From contig DDFA01000117.1 in the NCBI GenBank assembly GCA_002336975.1, positions 1 through 13,618 of the forward strand: a stretch of DNA of 13,618 nt. Direction: 5' to 3'. Shown piece by piece: positions 1 to 9,196 of this stretch. This DNA is from Phyllobacteriaceae bacterium UBA1940. GTDB taxonomy: Bacteria; Pseudomonadota; Alphaproteobacteria; Rhizobiales; Rhizobiaceae. Within the stretch, counting starts at the first letter, position 1. The number at the start of each line of letters is the position of its first letter. A model generated the notes under the pieces. The model was not told the origin of the DNA and did no database searches. It worked only from the letters and a program-made list of their open reading frames with translations. Both the position numbers and the translations under genes were made by a program.

Positions 1-518
<518 letters not shown>

Positions 519-571
519 GATACATCACCCCTGAGTCGTCAATGAAGGCGGGACGCCAATTCGATGACTCT

Positions 572-600
572 TTTGTATCTGTTTTGTTCTCATTTTGCAA
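572..600 (-). promoter_or_regulatory. Candidate recA promoter (-35 TTGCAA, 17-base spacer, -10 TACAAA)
   Basis: Reading the minus strand, TTGCAA (595-600) and TACAAA (572-577) are separated by exactly 17 bases, and each matches four of six sigma-70 consensus positions. The predicted start would be about 45-50 bases before the recA ATG. The spacer and -10 contain the imperfect SOS-like box at 575-589, so LexA bound there would block the promoter. This is inferred from spacing and context; other -35/-10 choices in this AT-rich stretch are possible. Confidence 0.45.
575..589 (-). promoter_or_regulatory. Imperfect LexA-like box overlapping the recA promoter
   Basis: On the minus strand this reads GAAC-AAAACAG-ATAC. 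The first half matches the alphaproteobacterial SOS half-site GAAC and the second differs at two of four bases, with the correct seven-base spacing. It sits inside the candidate promoter, 57 bases before the recA start codon. It may be a weak second LexA site cooperating with the perfect box at 642-656, or chance in AT-rich DNA. Confidence 0.35.
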
Positions 601-617
601 TAGGCTATATCCTATTG
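598..617. repeat. Perfect 7-base inverted repeat in the recA upstream region
   Basis: The arms CAATAGG (598-604) and CCTATTG (611-617) are exact reverse complements, separated by CTATAT. The element lies between the two SOS-like boxes and touches the candidate -35 hexamer. Dyads of this size are typical of sites for dimeric regulators. It is not a terminator because the arms are short and AT-rich and no T-tract follows. No regulator is recognised for it. Confidence 0.55.
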
Positions 618-641
618 AAACGTATGGCTTTTCCTATTTTT

Positions 642-656
642 GTTCCGTTTTCGTTC
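642..656. promoter_or_regulatory. Alphaproteobacterial LexA (SOS) box upstream of recA
   Basis: The plus strand reads GTTC-CGTTTTC-GTTC, an exact match to the GTTC-N7-GTTC direct repeat known as the LexA-binding motif of alphaproteobacteria; on the recA sense strand it reads GAAC-N7-GAAC. It lies 124-138 bases ahead of the recA ATG, in the intergenic region expected for a SOS operator. LexA repression, relieved after DNA damage, is the expected function from family knowledge; the match itself is seen directly. Confidence 0.82.
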
Positions 657-663
657 AGATGAT

Positions 664-677
664 CCGCCGGCTGGCGG
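664..677. terminator. Weak GC hairpin just after the DUF1467 stop
   Basis: CCGCC (664-668) and GGCGG (673-677) form a 5-bp stem with a 4-base loop directly after the DUF1467 stop codon, which is at 678-680. On the minus strand no T-run follows, so it does not fit a strong intrinsic terminator. It could be a weak pause, an mRNA 3' end after Rho termination, or chance. No better terminator for the upstream operon is visible. Confidence 0.2.
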
Positions 678-947
678 CTATTCAAAGGACGGCACGATCT
701 TCGGAATGGAATCGAGGCCGAGGTCGAAGTACGCCGCCGCGCCGATGACGATGGCGAACAGGACGGCGGTAATCAATGTGGTGCGCACCACGGCGCGCAG
801 CATGTGGGCGCCCCTGGGGGCGCTGGAGACCGTGCCCAACGTCACCTCGCCGTCATCGTCCTGGGTGCGCAGCGACACCGGCAGCACGGCGAACAGAACC
901 AGCCACCAGAAAACGAAATACAGCGCGGAGAGGGTCAGCCAGCTCAT
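678..947 (-). CDS. DUF1467 family small membrane protein
   Basis: This is an 89-residue protein of unknown function that I assign to DUF1467, a small family of alphaproteobacterial membrane proteins. Two hydrophobic segments are visible, about residues 4-25 (opening LTLSALYFVFWWLVLFAVLPV without its last residue) and about 50-72. They flank a short acidic, polar loop beginning RTQDDDGE. The WW-x-LFAVLP-x-x-x-RTQ pattern in and after the first segment is what I recognise for the family. The start codon overlaps the mce stop in an ATGA arrangement (944-947), so translation is probably coupled to mce. It is the last gene of the operon before the recA control region. No catalytic residues are evident and I propose no biochemical role. 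The family assignment is from memory of its N-terminal pattern. Confidence 0.8.
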   Translation of the reverse strand: MSWLTLSALYFVFWWLVLFAVLPVSLRTQDDDGEVTLGTVSSAPRGAHMLRAVVRTTLITAVLFAIVIGAAAYFDLGLDSIPKIVPSFE

Positions 948-1348
948 GCCTGTTCAAGCTCGATCAATGCGCCGAAAAAATCCTTCGGGTGGAGAAACAG
1001 CACCGGCTTGCCGTGCGCGCCGATTCTCGGCTCACCGTCACCCAGCACGCGCGCGCCCGACGCCTTCAACCGGTCGCGCGCGGCGATGATGTCGTCGACC
1101 TCGTAGCAGAGATGATGCATGCCGCCCGACGGGTTCTTCTCGAGAAACGCGGCGATGGTGGATTTGTCGCCCAGCGGTTCGAGCAGCTCGATCTTGGTGT
1201 TGGGCAGTTCGATGAACACCACGGTGACGCCGTGCTCGGGCAGCGCCTGCGGCGCGGTCGCCCTGGCGCCGAGTTTATCGCGATAGGCTTGCGTCGCCTC
1301 GGCAAGGTCAGGCACGACGAGCGCGACATGGTTCAAACGTCCGAGCAT
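944..1348 (-). CDS. mce: Methylmalonyl-CoA epimerase (VOC superfamily)
   Basis: This cytosolic enzyme interconverts (2S)- and (2R)-methylmalonyl-CoA, linking propionyl-CoA carboxylase to the B12-dependent mutase that makes succinyl-CoA. The 134-residue length is normal for the family. Vicinal-oxygen-chelate metal ligands can be placed at His7 (LNHVAL), Glu54 (KIELLEPLG), His79 (GGMHHLCYEVDD) and Glu130 (GALIELEQ). The block GAHGKPVLFLHPKD (110-123) is close to that of mitochondrial MCEE. The ATG at 1348 lies nine bases after the rnj stop, with AGGATCG just ahead of it; the stop overlaps the DUF1467 start by four bases. Sharing an operon with birA is sensible because propionyl-CoA carboxylase is biotin-dependent, but that link is inference. 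Another VOC-family activity is unlikely given the specific motifs. Confidence 0.93.
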   Translation of the reverse strand: MLGRLNHVALVVPDLAEATQAYRDKLGARATAPQALPEHGVTVVFIELPNTKIELLEPLGDKSTIAAFLEKNPSGGMHHLCYEVDDIIAARDRLKASGARVLGDGEPRIGAHGKPVLFLHPKDFFGALIELEQA

Positions 1349-1357
1349 GGAACGATC

Positions 1358-3025
1358 CTAATAGGTCACAAACACCGTCACCACAGGCTTTTTGCCCCAG
1401 GCCTTGTCGGCGGTGTTGCGCACGGCGCGCCGCGCGGCTTCGGCGACAAGGTCGAGATCCTTGCGCTTGGCGCGCGGAATGCTGTCGATGGCGCCGATCG
1501 TCGCCGCCAGCAGCACGCCTTCAAGATCAGCGCCGGCAGCGTCAACCTGCGGCAGGCCGATCGCCACAAGGTCCGGGTCGCCGGCCATTTCGTATCGCTC
1601 GTCGAGCACGATATTGACCGAGACATGGCCTGAAAATGCCAGCTTCCTGCGCTCCTTGACGCCGATTCCCTCTTCGGTGCCGAGCAGTTTGCCGTCCTTG
1701 TAGAGGCGGCCGTGCGGCGCCTCGTCGATGATTTCGGCAGGCCCCGGCGACAGGCGCAACACGTCGCCGTCGCGCACCTGCACGACTTCGGGAATGCCGG
1801 CCATCGCGCCGAGCGACCCCTGCGCCACCAGATGCGCCGCCTCGCCGTGCACCGGCACCAGAATGCGCGGCCGCGTCCATTCGTACATTTTTCGCAGTTC
1901 GTTGCGGCGCGGATGGCCCGACACATGCACCAGCGCGTCGCCGTCCTCGACCACCTTGACGCCCATGTCGATCAGGCGGTTCTTGATCCCCAGCACCGGC
2001 TTTTCGTTGCCGGGGATGACGCGCGAGGAAAAGATGACCGTGTCGCCGGCGGCCAACTCGACCGTGCGCATCTCGTCGCGCGACAGTTTCGCCAGCGCGG
2101 CGCGGTCCTCGCCCTGGCTGCCGGTGCACAGCACGACGATCTTGTCGCGCGGCAGGCCGGCGAATTCCTGCTCGTCGAGGAAGGGCGGCAGGCCGTCCAT
2201 GTAGCCAAGCTCCGACGCCACGTCGATGACGCGCTTCATCGAGCGGCCAAGCACGACCACCTCGCGACCGACGTCGCGGGCGGCTTCGGCGATCAGGCGG
2301 ATGCGGCCGACATTGGACGAGAACGAGGTGATGGCGACCAGCGCCGGCGCCTTCTCGATTTCTCCGCGCAGGCCCGCGCCCACCGCCTGCTCGGTCGGCG
2401 AATCGCCGTCGCGCATCGCATTGGTGGAATCGCAGACCAGCGCCAGCACGCCCGCGTCGCTCAGTTGCCGCAGCCGCGTCTCGTTGGTGGGAGGGCCGAT
2501 CTCGGGCTCGGCGTCGATGCGCCAGTCGCCGGTGTGGATGATCGTGCCGGCCGGCGTGGTGATGGCGAGCGCGAAGGGCTCGGGAATGGAATGGGCAACC
2601 GGGATCGCCTCGACCTGGAACGGGCCGACCTGGAACTTGTCGCCGGCGCGGTAGATCGTCACCGGCACGTCCAGACTGACCTTGTCGTCGACGCGCTTGG
2701 CCTCCAGCATCCCGGCCGCGAACGGCGACATCCACAGTTGCACGCCAATCTTTGGCCACAGGTCCAGAAGCGCGCCATAGTGGTCTTCGTGCGCGTGTGT
2801 GATGACAATGCCCCTGACCTGCGGCAGCACCGACGCGACGAATTCGATGTCGGGCATCACCAGATCGACGCCGGGAAGATCGGGGCCGGGAAAGCTGACG
2901 CCGACGTCGACGATCATCCATTCGCGGCGGTCGGCCGGACCGTAACCGTAGAGCGCGAAGTTCATGCCGATTTCGCCGACGCCGCCAAGCGGCACAAAGA
3001 CGAGTTCGGTCTGCTGGTTGGCCAT
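1358..3025 (-). CDS. rnj: Ribonuclease J
   Basis: This 555-residue metallo-beta-lactamase/beta-CASP ribonuclease acts in 5'-3' exonucleolytic and endonucleolytic RNA decay and rRNA maturation. Zinc ligands are visible as the THAHEDH motif at 76-82, His145 (PVAHSIPEP), Asp167 (HTGDWRID) and His393 (PVHGE). The beta-CASP region spans roughly 200-370 (VCDSTN, ITSFSSNVGR, CTGSQGE) and includes SGHPRRNE at 369-376. A C-terminal domain follows from about residue 445. Length and motifs fit the bacterial RNase J family. The ATG at 3025 is preceded by a strong Shine-Dalgarno sequence. birA is 20 bases upstream and mce nine bases downstream. The TAG stop is at 1358-1360. No odd features are seen. Confidence 0.95.
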   Translation of the reverse strand: MANQQTELVFVPLGGVGEIGMNFALYGYGPADRREWMIVDVGVSFPGPDLPGVDLVMPDIEFVASVLPQVRGIVITHAHEDHYGALLDLWPKIGVQLWMSPFAAGMLEAKRVDDKVSLDVPVTIYRAGDKFQVGPFQVEAIPVAHSIPEPFALAITTPAGTIIHTGDWRIDAEPEIGPPTNETRLRQLSDAGVLALVCDSTNAMRDGDSPTEQAVGAGLRGEIEKAPALVAITSFSSNVGRIRLIAEAARDVGREVVVLGRSMKRVIDVASELGYMDGLPPFLDEQEFAGLPRDKIVVLCTGSQGEDRAALAKLSRDEMRTVELAAGDTVIFSSRVIPGNEKPVLGIKNRLIDMGVKVVEDGDALVHVSGHPRRNELRKMYEWTRPRILVPVHGEAAHLVAQGSLGAMAGIPEVVQVRDGDVLRLSPGPAEIIDEAPHGRLYKDGKLLGTEEGIGVKERRKLAFSGHVSVNIVLDERYEMAGDPDLVAIGLPQVDAAGADLEGVLLAATIGAIDSIPRAKRKDLDLVAEAARRAVRNTADKAWGKKPVVTVFVTY

Positions 3026-3030
3026 AATAT

Positions 3031-3038
3031 TTACCTCC
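3031..3038 (-). promoter_or_regulatory. Strong Shine-Dalgarno sequence of rnj
   Basis: The minus strand reads GGAGGTAA, ending five bases before the rnj ATG in the 20-base birA-rnj gap. It is the closest anti-16S match I found in the window. It suggests rnj can be initiated independently and efficiently, unlike neighbours that appear to rely on stop/start overlap. Confidence 0.8.
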
Positions 3039-3045
3039 GGCCGCT

Positions 3046-3870
3046 TCAGGCGGCGCCCACGGACGCGACAGCGCCGAAATGCACGTCGCCCGCGGCGATG
3101 CTGGTTGTCATGCCATTTGCCTCACGGATGACAAAGCGGCAATCCTTGTCGATGGTTTCGAACACGCCGCGCACGACGCGGCCTTCGAGCGCAACCGCCA
3201 CCTCGCCGCCGAGCCCGGCCGCGCGGGCAAGCCAGAGGCGGCGAATGTCGCCGATCCCCCGCCCGTCATTCCAGATGCGTTCATTGCGCGCCCAGGCGTC
3301 GGCTAGCTGTCCGAACACGTCCTGGGCGGTGACGCCGCCGGCAAGCTCGGCCAGCGACGTCGCCGGATAAGGCAGCCCGTCGGGATGGGCGACGACATTG
3401 ACGCCGATGCCGATCGCAACCGCAAATCGGCCATCGGGGAGGAAGGCCGACTCGAGCAGGATTCCGCCCAGTTTTGCGCCGCCTGACAGGACATCGTTGG
3501 GCCATTTCAATTCATAGCGGCGAACGCCTGGCGCTGACCCGCCGTCGATGCCGATCGACGCGGTCGCGCCCCTGGCGACGACGTCGAGCGCCTCGCCGAG
3601 CGACAGGCCGGCGACAAAGCCGAGCGTTGCGGCATGATTTGGGCCGCCGGGCAGTATCTTCAGCAGGGTGGCGGCCAGATTGCCGTGCGGCGTCGCCCAG
3701 GCTCGTCCGCGGCGGCCCCGGCCTGCCTCCTGGCGCAGCGATGCGATCCAGAGGTCGCCCGGATCGCCCGCCTGGGCCCGTTCAAGCGCCATCGCATTGG
3801 TCGAGCCGACCGTGTCGTGGGACTCGAGACGGAAGTCGCGCGCCGCGGCGGCTGGAAGCCGAAAACTCAT
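3046..3870 (-). CDS. birA: Biotin--[acetyl-CoA-carboxylase] ligase, monofunctional
   Basis: This 274-residue enzyme activates biotin as biotinyl-5'-AMP and attaches it to the lysine of biotin carboxyl carrier proteins such as those of acetyl-CoA and propionyl-CoA carboxylases. The BPL/LplA catalytic domain shows STNAMALE (23-30), the biotinyl-AMP binding loop GRGRRGRAW (50-58), KWPND (122-126), KLGGILLE (133-140) and GIGVNV (154-159). A small C-terminal domain follows from about residue 220. There is no N-terminal helix-turn-helix, so it should not act as the biotin-operon repressor that E. coli BirA is. The ATG at 3870 overlaps the nuoN stop as ATGA. The same frame stays open to a start at 4137, but that would overlap nuoN by about 270 bases and add non-homologous arginine-rich sequence. 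A birA directly after nuoN is a familiar alphaproteobacterial arrangement. Confidence 0.94.
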   Translation of the reverse strand: MSFRLPAAAARDFRLESHDTVGSTNAMALERAQAGDPGDLWIASLRQEAGRGRRGRAWATPHGNLAATLLKILPGGPNHAATLGFVAGLSLGEALDVVARGATASIGIDGGSAPGVRRYELKWPNDVLSGGAKLGGILLESAFLPDGRFAVAIGIGVNVVAHPDGLPYPATSLAELAGGVTAQDVFGQLADAWARNERIWNDGRGIGDIRRLWLARAAGLGGEVAVALEGRVVRGVFETIDKDCRFVIREANGMTTSIAAGDVHFGAVASVGAA

Positions 3871-5315
3871 CCGCCGGGGAAAAATGTGCGGGCTGCGGCA
3901 AGCGCCGCCTGTTCGACAGGGCCGCCGAAGACGATGTAGAGCACAACGAAGGCCGCCGACAGGCCGAGAACGATCCTGAGTTCGGTCGACGCCGGCACGA
4001 AAGCGCCGACAGGCTCGTCGAACCACATGATCTTGACGATGCGCAGGTAATAATATGCGCCGATGACCGAGCAAATGACGCCGATCACCGCCAACGTCAA
4101 AAGGTTGGCCTCGATCGCCGCCATCAACACGTACCACTTGGCCCAGAACCCGGCGAATGGCGGAATACCGGCCAGCGAGAACATCAAAATGGTCATGATC
4201 GTCGCCATCACCGGATTGGTCTGCGACAGGCCTGCCAGGTCCTCGATCTGCTCGACATTGCCTTCCTTGCGGCGCATGGCGAGGATGAAGGCGAAGGTTC
4301 CCAGCGTCATCACCAGATAGATGGCCATATAGAGCACGACGCCGCGTACGCCCACTTCAGTGCCGGCGGCGAGACCGACCAGCGCAAAGCCCATATGGCC
4401 GATCGAGGAATAGGCCATCAGTCGCTTGATGTTCTTCTGGCCGATCGCCGCGAACGCGCCGAGCGCCATCGATGCGATGGAAATGAAGACGACGATCTGT
4501 TGCCAGTCGGCCAGCACGGGCTTGAACGGGTCGGAGACGACGCGAACCAGCAGCGCCATCGCCGCCATCTTCGGCGCGGCGGCGAAGAAGGCGGTCACCG
4601 GAGTGGGCGCGCCCTCGTAGACATCGGGCGTCCACATGTGGAACGGCACGGCGGAAATCTTGAAGGCCAGGCCGGCAAGGATGAACACCAGGCCGAAGAC
4701 GACGCCAAGCTGGCGTTCCGTCCCGCTGAGCGCGGCGGCGATCTCGGAGAAGCCGGTATTGCCGGTATAGCCGTAGATCAGGCTGACGCCGTAGAGCAGC
4801 ATGCCCGACGACAGGGCGCCGAGCACGAAATATTTGAGGCCTGCCTCGGTAGCGCGCGCGCTGTCGCGGTTGAAGGCGGCGACGACGTAGAGCGCCAGCG
4901 ACTGCAGTTCCAGCCCCATATAGAGGGTGATCATGTTGTCGGCCGAGATCATCAGCAGCATGCCGAGCGTCGACAGCACGATCAGGATCGGGAACTCGAA
5001 CTTGTCGAGCTTTTCGCGCTCGGCCACCGACACTGACATGGCGAGCGTCACCACTGCGCCGATGAGCGTCAGCATCTTCATGAAGCGCGCGAACGGGTCC
5101 TGCACGAACGCGCCGTTGAAGGCTTCGCCATTGTCGCCGATCAGCAGCATCCAGCCGCCGGCGCCGACCAGCAGGGCGATCGCCAGGCCATTGACCAGGG
5201 TCGCGCCGCCGCGCTCGCCGGAAAAGACGCCGATCATCAGCAGAACCAGCGCGCCGCCGGCCAGGATGAGCTCCGGCATTGCGAGAGACAGGCTCGAAAA
5301 CAACATATCAGGCAT
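3867..5315 (-). CDS. nuoN: NADH-quinone oxidoreductase subunit N
   Basis: This is an antiporter-like membrane-arm subunit of respiratory complex I, next to the quinone module, involved in proton translocation. At 482 residues it is the usual length, with many hydrophobic helices along its whole length. Key charged residues of the channel are recognisable: Glu136 in [10 protein letters not shown] (E. coli Glu133), Lys219 in [20 protein letters not shown] (E. coli Lys217), Lys249 (E. coli Lys247) and Lys393 in FAGFWAKWY (E. coli Lys395). The chosen ATG at 5315 follows nuoM by 15 bases with GGGGAT upstream; the ATG three codons in is possible but has no better site. The stop overlaps birA. The E. 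coli equivalences are from family knowledge; the residues are read directly. Confidence 0.96.
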   Translation of the reverse strand: MPDMLFSSLSLAMPELILAGGALVLLMIGVFSGERGGATLVNGLAIALLVGAGGWMLLIGDNGEAFNGAFVQDPFARFMKMLTLIGAVVTLAMSVSVAEREKLDKFEFPILIVLSTLGMLLMISADNMITLYMGLELQSLALYVVAAFNRDSARATEAGLKYFVLGALSSGMLLYGVSLIYGYTGNTGFSEIAAALSGTERQLGVVFGLVFILAGLAFKISAVPFHMWTPDVYEGAPTPVTAFFAAAPKMAAMALLVRVVSDPFKPVLADWQQIVVFISIASMALGAFAAIGQKNIKRLMAYSSIGHMGFALVGLAAGTEVGVRGVVLYMAIYLVMTLGTFAFILAMRRKEGNVEQIEDLAGLSQTNPVMATIMTILMFSLAGIPPFAGFWAKWYVLMAAIEANLLTLAVIGVICSVIGAYYYLRIVKIMWFDEPVGAFVPASTELRIVLGLSAAFVVLYIVFGGPVEQAALAAARTFFPGG

Positions 5316-5330
5316 ATCGAGCGATCCCCG

Positions 5331-6857
5331 TCAGTGCGCTGGAGCGGCGGCCGCAGCCGGAGCGGCCGATGCCGCAGATTCGGCCGCAACGGTCATCTGG
5401 TTGACCAGAGCCTCGACGGACGCGGCCGTCGCGTCGAGGATCGGCGCCGGATAGACGCCGAAAAAGATGACCAGCAAGACCAGCGGATACAAAATGGCCT
5501 TTTCGCGGGTCGACAGGTCGAGCAGCCCCTTCAGGCTCTCCTTGGTCAGCGCGCCGAAAATCACGCGGCGATAGAGCCACAGCGCGTAGGCCGCCGACAG
5601 GATGACACCGAAGGTCGCAAAGAACGCCACCCAGGTATTGGCCTTGAATGCGCCGACAAGCGTCAGAAACTCGCCGACGAAACCGCTGGTGCCGGGAAGC
5701 CCGACATTGGCCATGGTGAAGACCATGAACGCGACGGCGTATTTGGGCATGATGTTGACCAGGCCGCCATAGGCGTCGATCTCGCGCGTGTGCATGCGGT
5801 CATAGATGACGCCGACACACAGGAACAGCGCGCTCGACACAAGGCCGTGCGACAGCATCTGGAAGATCGCGCCCTGCACGCCTTCCTGGTTCATTGCAAA
5901 GATACCCATCGTGACATAGCCCATGTGAGCGACCGACGAATAGGCGATCAGCTTCTTCATGTCCTCCTGCATCAGCGCAATCAGCGAGGTGGCGATGATC
6001 GCGATCACCGACAGGGTGAAGACGAATGGCGCGAAATAGATCGAGGCGTCGGGGAACATCGGCAGCGAGAAGCGCAGAAAACCGTACCCGCCCATCTTAA
6101 GCAGGATGCCGGCCAGGATAACCGAGCCCGCGGTCGGGGCTTCCACGTGCGCGTCGGGCAGCCATGTGTGCACCGGCCACATCGGCATCTTCACCGCAAA
6201 CGAGGCGAAGAAGGCCAGCCACAGCCATATCTGCATGTTGCCAGGGAACTCATGCGTCAGCAGCTTGGTGATGTCGGTGGTGCCCGACTGCCAGTACATC
6301 GCCATGATCGCCAGCAGCATCAGCACCGAGCCAAGCAGCGTGTAGAGAAAGAACTTGAACGAGGCGTAGACGCGCCGCTTGCCGCCCCACACGCCGATGA
6401 TGATGAACATCGGGATCAGGCCGCCTTCGAAGAAGACGTAGAACAGCACGATGTCGAGGGCGCAGAACACGCCGATCATCAGCGTTTCCAGGATCAGGAA
6501 CGCGATCATATAGGCCTTGACGCGCTTCTCGATCGATTCCCACGAGGCGAGGATGCAGAACGGCATCAGGAAGGTCGTCAGGATGACGAACAGCATGGAA
6601 ATGCCGTCGACGCCCATGCGATAGGTGATGCCGTCGGACAGCCACGACGCTTCCTCGACAAACTGGAAGCCGGGATCGGCCTTGTCGAAGCCGGTCCAGA
6701 TCAGCAGCGACACGACAAAGGTGAAGACGGTCGTGAACAGCGCGACCGAACGGATGTTGCGGCGTCCCGACGGATTGTCGTCGCGGATCCACATGATGAG
6801 GAACGCCCCTACCAGCGGCAGGAAGGTGACCGTCGTGAGAATTGGCCAGTCGGTCAT
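5331..6857 (-). CDS. nuoM: NADH-quinone oxidoreductase subunit M
   Basis: This is the second antiporter-like subunit of the complex I membrane arm, 508 residues, an integral inner-membrane protein. Visible channel residues are Glu144 in [13 protein letters not shown] (same number as in E. coli), Lys223 in [20 protein letters not shown] (E. coli Lys234), Lys254 in ILLKMGGYG (E. coli Lys265) and Glu396 in GFVGEFLTL (E. coli Glu407). The last 20 or so residues form an alanine/proline-rich tail ending [11 protein letters not shown], beyond the last hydrophobic helix, which I do not recall as a general feature of NuoM. The start follows the nuoL stop by three bases; GAGGAG inside the end of nuoL, 13 bases ahead, is the likely ribosome site. 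nuoN follows 15 bases on. Confidence 0.96.
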   Translation of the reverse strand: MTDWPILTTVTFLPLVGAFLIMWIRDDNPSGRRNIRSVALFTTVFTFVVSLLIWTGFDKADPGFQFVEEASWLSDGITYRMGVDGISMLFVILTTFLMPFCILASWESIEKRVKAYMIAFLILETLMIGVFCALDIVLFYVFFEGGLIPMFIIIGVWGGKRRVYASFKFFLYTLLGSVLMLLAIMAMYWQSGTTDITKLLTHEFPGNMQIWLWLAFFASFAVKMPMWPVHTWLPDAHVEAPTAGSVILAGILLKMGGYGFLRFSLPMFPDASIYFAPFVFTLSVIAIIATSLIALMQEDMKKLIAYSSVAHMGYVTMGIFAMNQEGVQGAIFQMLSHGLVSSALFLCVGVIYDRMHTREIDAYGGLVNIMPKYAVAFMVFTMANVGLPGTSGFVGEFLTLVGAFKANTWVAFFATFGVILSAAYALWLYRRVIFGALTKESLKGLLDLSTREKAILYPLVLLVIFFGVYPAPILDATAASVEALVNQMTVAAESAASAAPAAAAAPAH

Positions 6858-6860
6858 GAT

Positions 6861-8879
6861 CTAGACGGAACTCCTCAGCATCATCCAGGTGATCAGCGCC
6901 GCGACGCCGATCAGCATGGCGAATGCGTAGTGGTAGAGATAGCCGGACTGCAGCTTGACGACACGCGCCGTCACGCCCTGGACGCGGGCGGCGATGCCGT
7001 CCGGTCCCAGTCCGTCGATGACGCGGCCGTCGACATCCTTCCACAGGAAGGCGCCGAGTCGCTTGGCCGGACGGACGAACAGGAAGTCGTAGAGCTCGTC
7101 AAAATACCATTTGTTGAGCAGGAAGGCGTAGAGACCGCGGTTCTGCGCCGCCAGCGCAACAGGCGTCTCGGGCGAGCGGATATACATATACCAGGCGCCC
7201 AGCAGGCCGAGCAGCATGGCGACGAACGGCGCCAGCTTCACCCACATCGGCACCTCGTGGAACTCGTGCAGGATGTGGTTGTCGGGCAGCAGGTAGAGCG
7301 CCGCCTTCCAGAACTCGTCGTAATATTCGCCGATGAAGTATTCGTGGAAGATGACGCCGGCAAACAGCGCGCCGGCCGCCAGGATGAACAGCGGAACCAG
7401 CATGACCATCGGCGATTCATGCACATGATGCATGACGTCGGCGGAGGCGCGCGGCTTGCCGTGGAAGGTCATGAACATAAGCCGCCAAGAGTAGAAACTG
7501 GTGAACATGGCCGCCACGACCAGCAGTGCGAAGGCGACCGGAGCGGCGACATTGTGGCCCATGAACGCGCCCTCGATGATCGCATCCTTGGAGAAGAATC
7601 CGGCGGTGCCGATGATCGTCGCGGGAATGCCGACGCCGGTCAGTGCGATGGTGCCGATGAACATCATCCAGTACGTGGTGGGGATAAGTTTCCTCAGTCC
7701 GCCCATCTTGCGCATGTCCTGCTCGTCGGACACCGCATGGATGACCGAGCCGGAGCCGAGGAACAGCAGCGCCTTGAAGAAGGCGTGGGTGAACAGATGG
7801 AAGATAGCGGCAGAGTAGAAGCCGAGCCCGAGCGCCACGAACATGTAGCCGAGCTGCGAGCAAGTCGAATAGGCGATGACGCGCTTGATGTCGTTCTGCA
7901 CCAGGCCGACGGTCGCGGCAAAGAAGGCGGTGATCATGCCGACGACGGTGACCACTGTCAGCGCGGTGTGCGACAGTTCAAACAGCGGCGACATGCGCGC
8001 GACCAGGAACACGCCGGCGGTGACCATGGTTGCGGCGTGGATCAGCGCCGACACCGGGGTCGGGCCTTCCATCGCGTCGGGCAGCCAGGTGTGCAGCGGC
8101 ACTTGCGCCGACTTGCCCATCGCGCCCATGAACAGAAGCAGGCACACGGCGGTGATCGCCGCCGCCTTGTCGAGGTGGTAGCCCAGGAAGGTCAGCACCG
8201 TGTCGCCATGCTGGACCGCCGCGTCGGCGGCGGCCGCCGCCTCGCCATGTCCGCCGGCCGGCAGATAGGTGGCCGCGGCGGCGAAGATCGTCTCGAAGGA
8301 CACCGATCCGAACAGCACGTAGACGCCGAAAATGCCCAGCGCGAAGCCGAAATCGCCGACGCGATTGACCACAAACGCCTTGATGGCGGCAGCGCTGGCC
8401 GACGGTTTCTTGTACCAGAAGCCGATCAGCAGATAGGACGCGAGGCCGACCCCTTCCCAGCCGAAGAACATCTGCACCAGATTGTCCGACGTCACCAGCA
8501 TCAGCATGGCGAAGGTGAACAGCGACAGATAGGCGAAGAAGCGCGGCCGGTTCGGATCGTGGTGCATGTAGCCGATCGAGTAGATGTGCACCAGCGACGA
8601 CACCGTGGTGACGACCACCAGCATGACCACGGTCAGCGTGTCGATGCGGAACGCCCAGTCGACGTCGAGATTGCCGGACTGGATGAAACGCAGCACCGGC
8701 ACGGTGAACGACTCGGCGCCGCCAAGCGCAACGGTGAAGAACGCGACCCAGGACAGGATCGCCGAGATCACCAGCAGGCCCGAGGTGACATATTCCGACG
8801 CGGCGGCGCCGATCTGGCGGCCGCCTAGGCCGGCGATCAGGAAGCCGATGAGCGGCAGGAAGACAATGAGGTGGTACAT
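6861..8879 (-). CDS. nuoL: NADH-quinone oxidoreductase subunit L
   Basis: This is the distal and largest antiporter-like subunit of complex I, 672 residues. Channel residues are Glu142 in [18 protein letters not shown] (E. coli Glu144), Asp176 in NRVGDFGF, Lys256 in [19 protein letters not shown] (E. coli Lys229) and Lys431 in FFSKDAI (E. coli Lys399). The C-terminal part, roughly 540-650, should include the long lateral helix characteristic of NuoL, ending in a final membrane helix near 650-668. Residues about 200-236 form an alanine/glycine-rich soluble insert ([19 protein letters not shown]) absent from the shorter E. coli protein; such inserts are expected in alphaproteobacterial NuoL. 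The ATG is six bases after the nuoK stop, and TGAGGA, which includes that stop, serves as Shine-Dalgarno sequence. Confidence 0.97.
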   Translation of the reverse strand: MYHLIVFLPLIGFLIAGLGGRQIGAAASEYVTSGLLVISAILSWVAFFTVALGGAESFTVPVLRFIQSGNLDVDWAFRIDTLTVVMLVVVTTVSSLVHIYSIGYMHHDPNRPRFFAYLSLFTFAMLMLVTSDNLVQMFFGWEGVGLASYLLIGFWYKKPSASAAAIKAFVVNRVGDFGFALGIFGVYVLFGSVSFETIFAAAATYLPAGGHGEAAAAADAAVQHGDTVLTFLGYHLDKAAAITAVCLLLFMGAMGKSAQVPLHTWLPDAMEGPTPVSALIHAATMVTAGVFLVARMSPLFELSHTALTVVTVVGMITAFFAATVGLVQNDIKRVIAYSTCSQLGYMFVALGLGFYSAAIFHLFTHAFFKALLFLGSGSVIHAVSDEQDMRKMGGLRKLIPTTYWMMFIGTIALTGVGIPATIIGTAGFFSKDAIIEGAFMGHNVAAPVAFALLVVAAMFTSFYSWRLMFMTFHGKPRASADVMHHVHESPMVMLVPLFILAAGALFAGVIFHEYFIGEYYDEFWKAALYLLPDNHILHEFHEVPMWVKLAPFVAMLLGLLGAWYMYIRSPETPVALAAQNRGLYAFLLNKWYFDELYDFLFVRPAKRLGAFLWKDVDGRVIDGLGPDGIAARVQGVTARVVKLQSGYLYHYAFAMLIGVAALITWMMLRSSV

Positions 8880-8885
8880 CTGTCC

Positions 8886-9194
8886 TCAGCCCTTCATCAT
8901 GTTGACGTCTTCGACCGCGATCGAACCGCGGTTGCGGAAGAAGACGACGAGAATTGCAAGTCCGATCGCGGCTTCCGCGGCGGCGACCGTCAGCACGAAC
9001 AGTGCAAATACCTGTCCGACCAGATCGTTCAGCGCCGCCGAGAAGGCGACGAAATTGATGTTGACCGCGAGCAGGATCAGTTCGACCGACATCAGGATGA
9101 CGATGATGTTCTTGCGGTTCAGGAAGATGCCGAACACGCCGAGCGTGAACAGGATCGCCGAGACGGTGAGGAAATGCGAAATGCCGACGACCAT
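8886..9194 (-). CDS. nuoK: NADH-quinone oxidoreductase subunit K
   Basis: This is a small three-helix subunit of the complex I membrane arm (ND4L homologue), 102 residues, normal length. The two essential membrane glutamates of the proton path are present: Glu38 in [13 protein letters not shown] (E. coli Glu36) and Glu74 in [12 protein letters not shown] (E. coli Glu72). NRKN at 26-29 is the conserved polar turn. It starts two bases after the nuoJ stop, with GGGAAGG in the end of nuoJ as likely ribosome site, and is followed by nuoL after six bases. Confidence 0.97.
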   Translation of the reverse strand: MVVGISHFLTVSAILFTLGVFGIFLNRKNIIVILMSVELILLAVNINFVAFSAALNDLVGQVFALFVLTVAAAEAAIGLAILVVFFRNRGSIAVEDVNMMKG

Positions 9195-9196
9195 GA

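Noticed and set aside
664..677. Strong Rho-independent terminator for the long operon
   Set aside because: The stem is only five base pairs and no T-tract follows on the minus strand; it is kept only as a low-confidence hairpin.
542..748. A 68-codon plus-strand frame across the recA upstream region
   Set aside because: It runs through the promoter/SOS elements and into the antisense of DUF1467, has no ribosome site and lacks plausible protein composition.
1712..3370. A 552-codon plus-strand frame antisense to rnj and birA
   Set aside because: It is the antisense shadow of RNase J; its composition mirrors the complementary codons and it has no recognisable motif or independent ribosome site.
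3871..4137. N-terminal extension of birA to an upstream ATG at 4137
   Set aside because: It would overlap nuoN by about 270 bases and adds arginine-rich sequence unlike biotin ligases. The ATG at 3870 gives a normal-length protein and an ATGA overlap.
3474..5036. A 520-codon plus-strand frame antisense to birA and nuoN
   Set aside because: It has the same low-information Arg/His/Asp/Gln composition and is fully explained by the real genes on the other strand.
5334..8828. An 1164-codon open frame on the plus strand antisense to nuoM and nuoL
   Set aside because: It is rich in Arg, His, Gln, Asp and Glu with no domain pattern, and it lies opposite strongly conserved nuoM and nuoL. Long antisense frames are expected where high GC at third codon positions removes stops.
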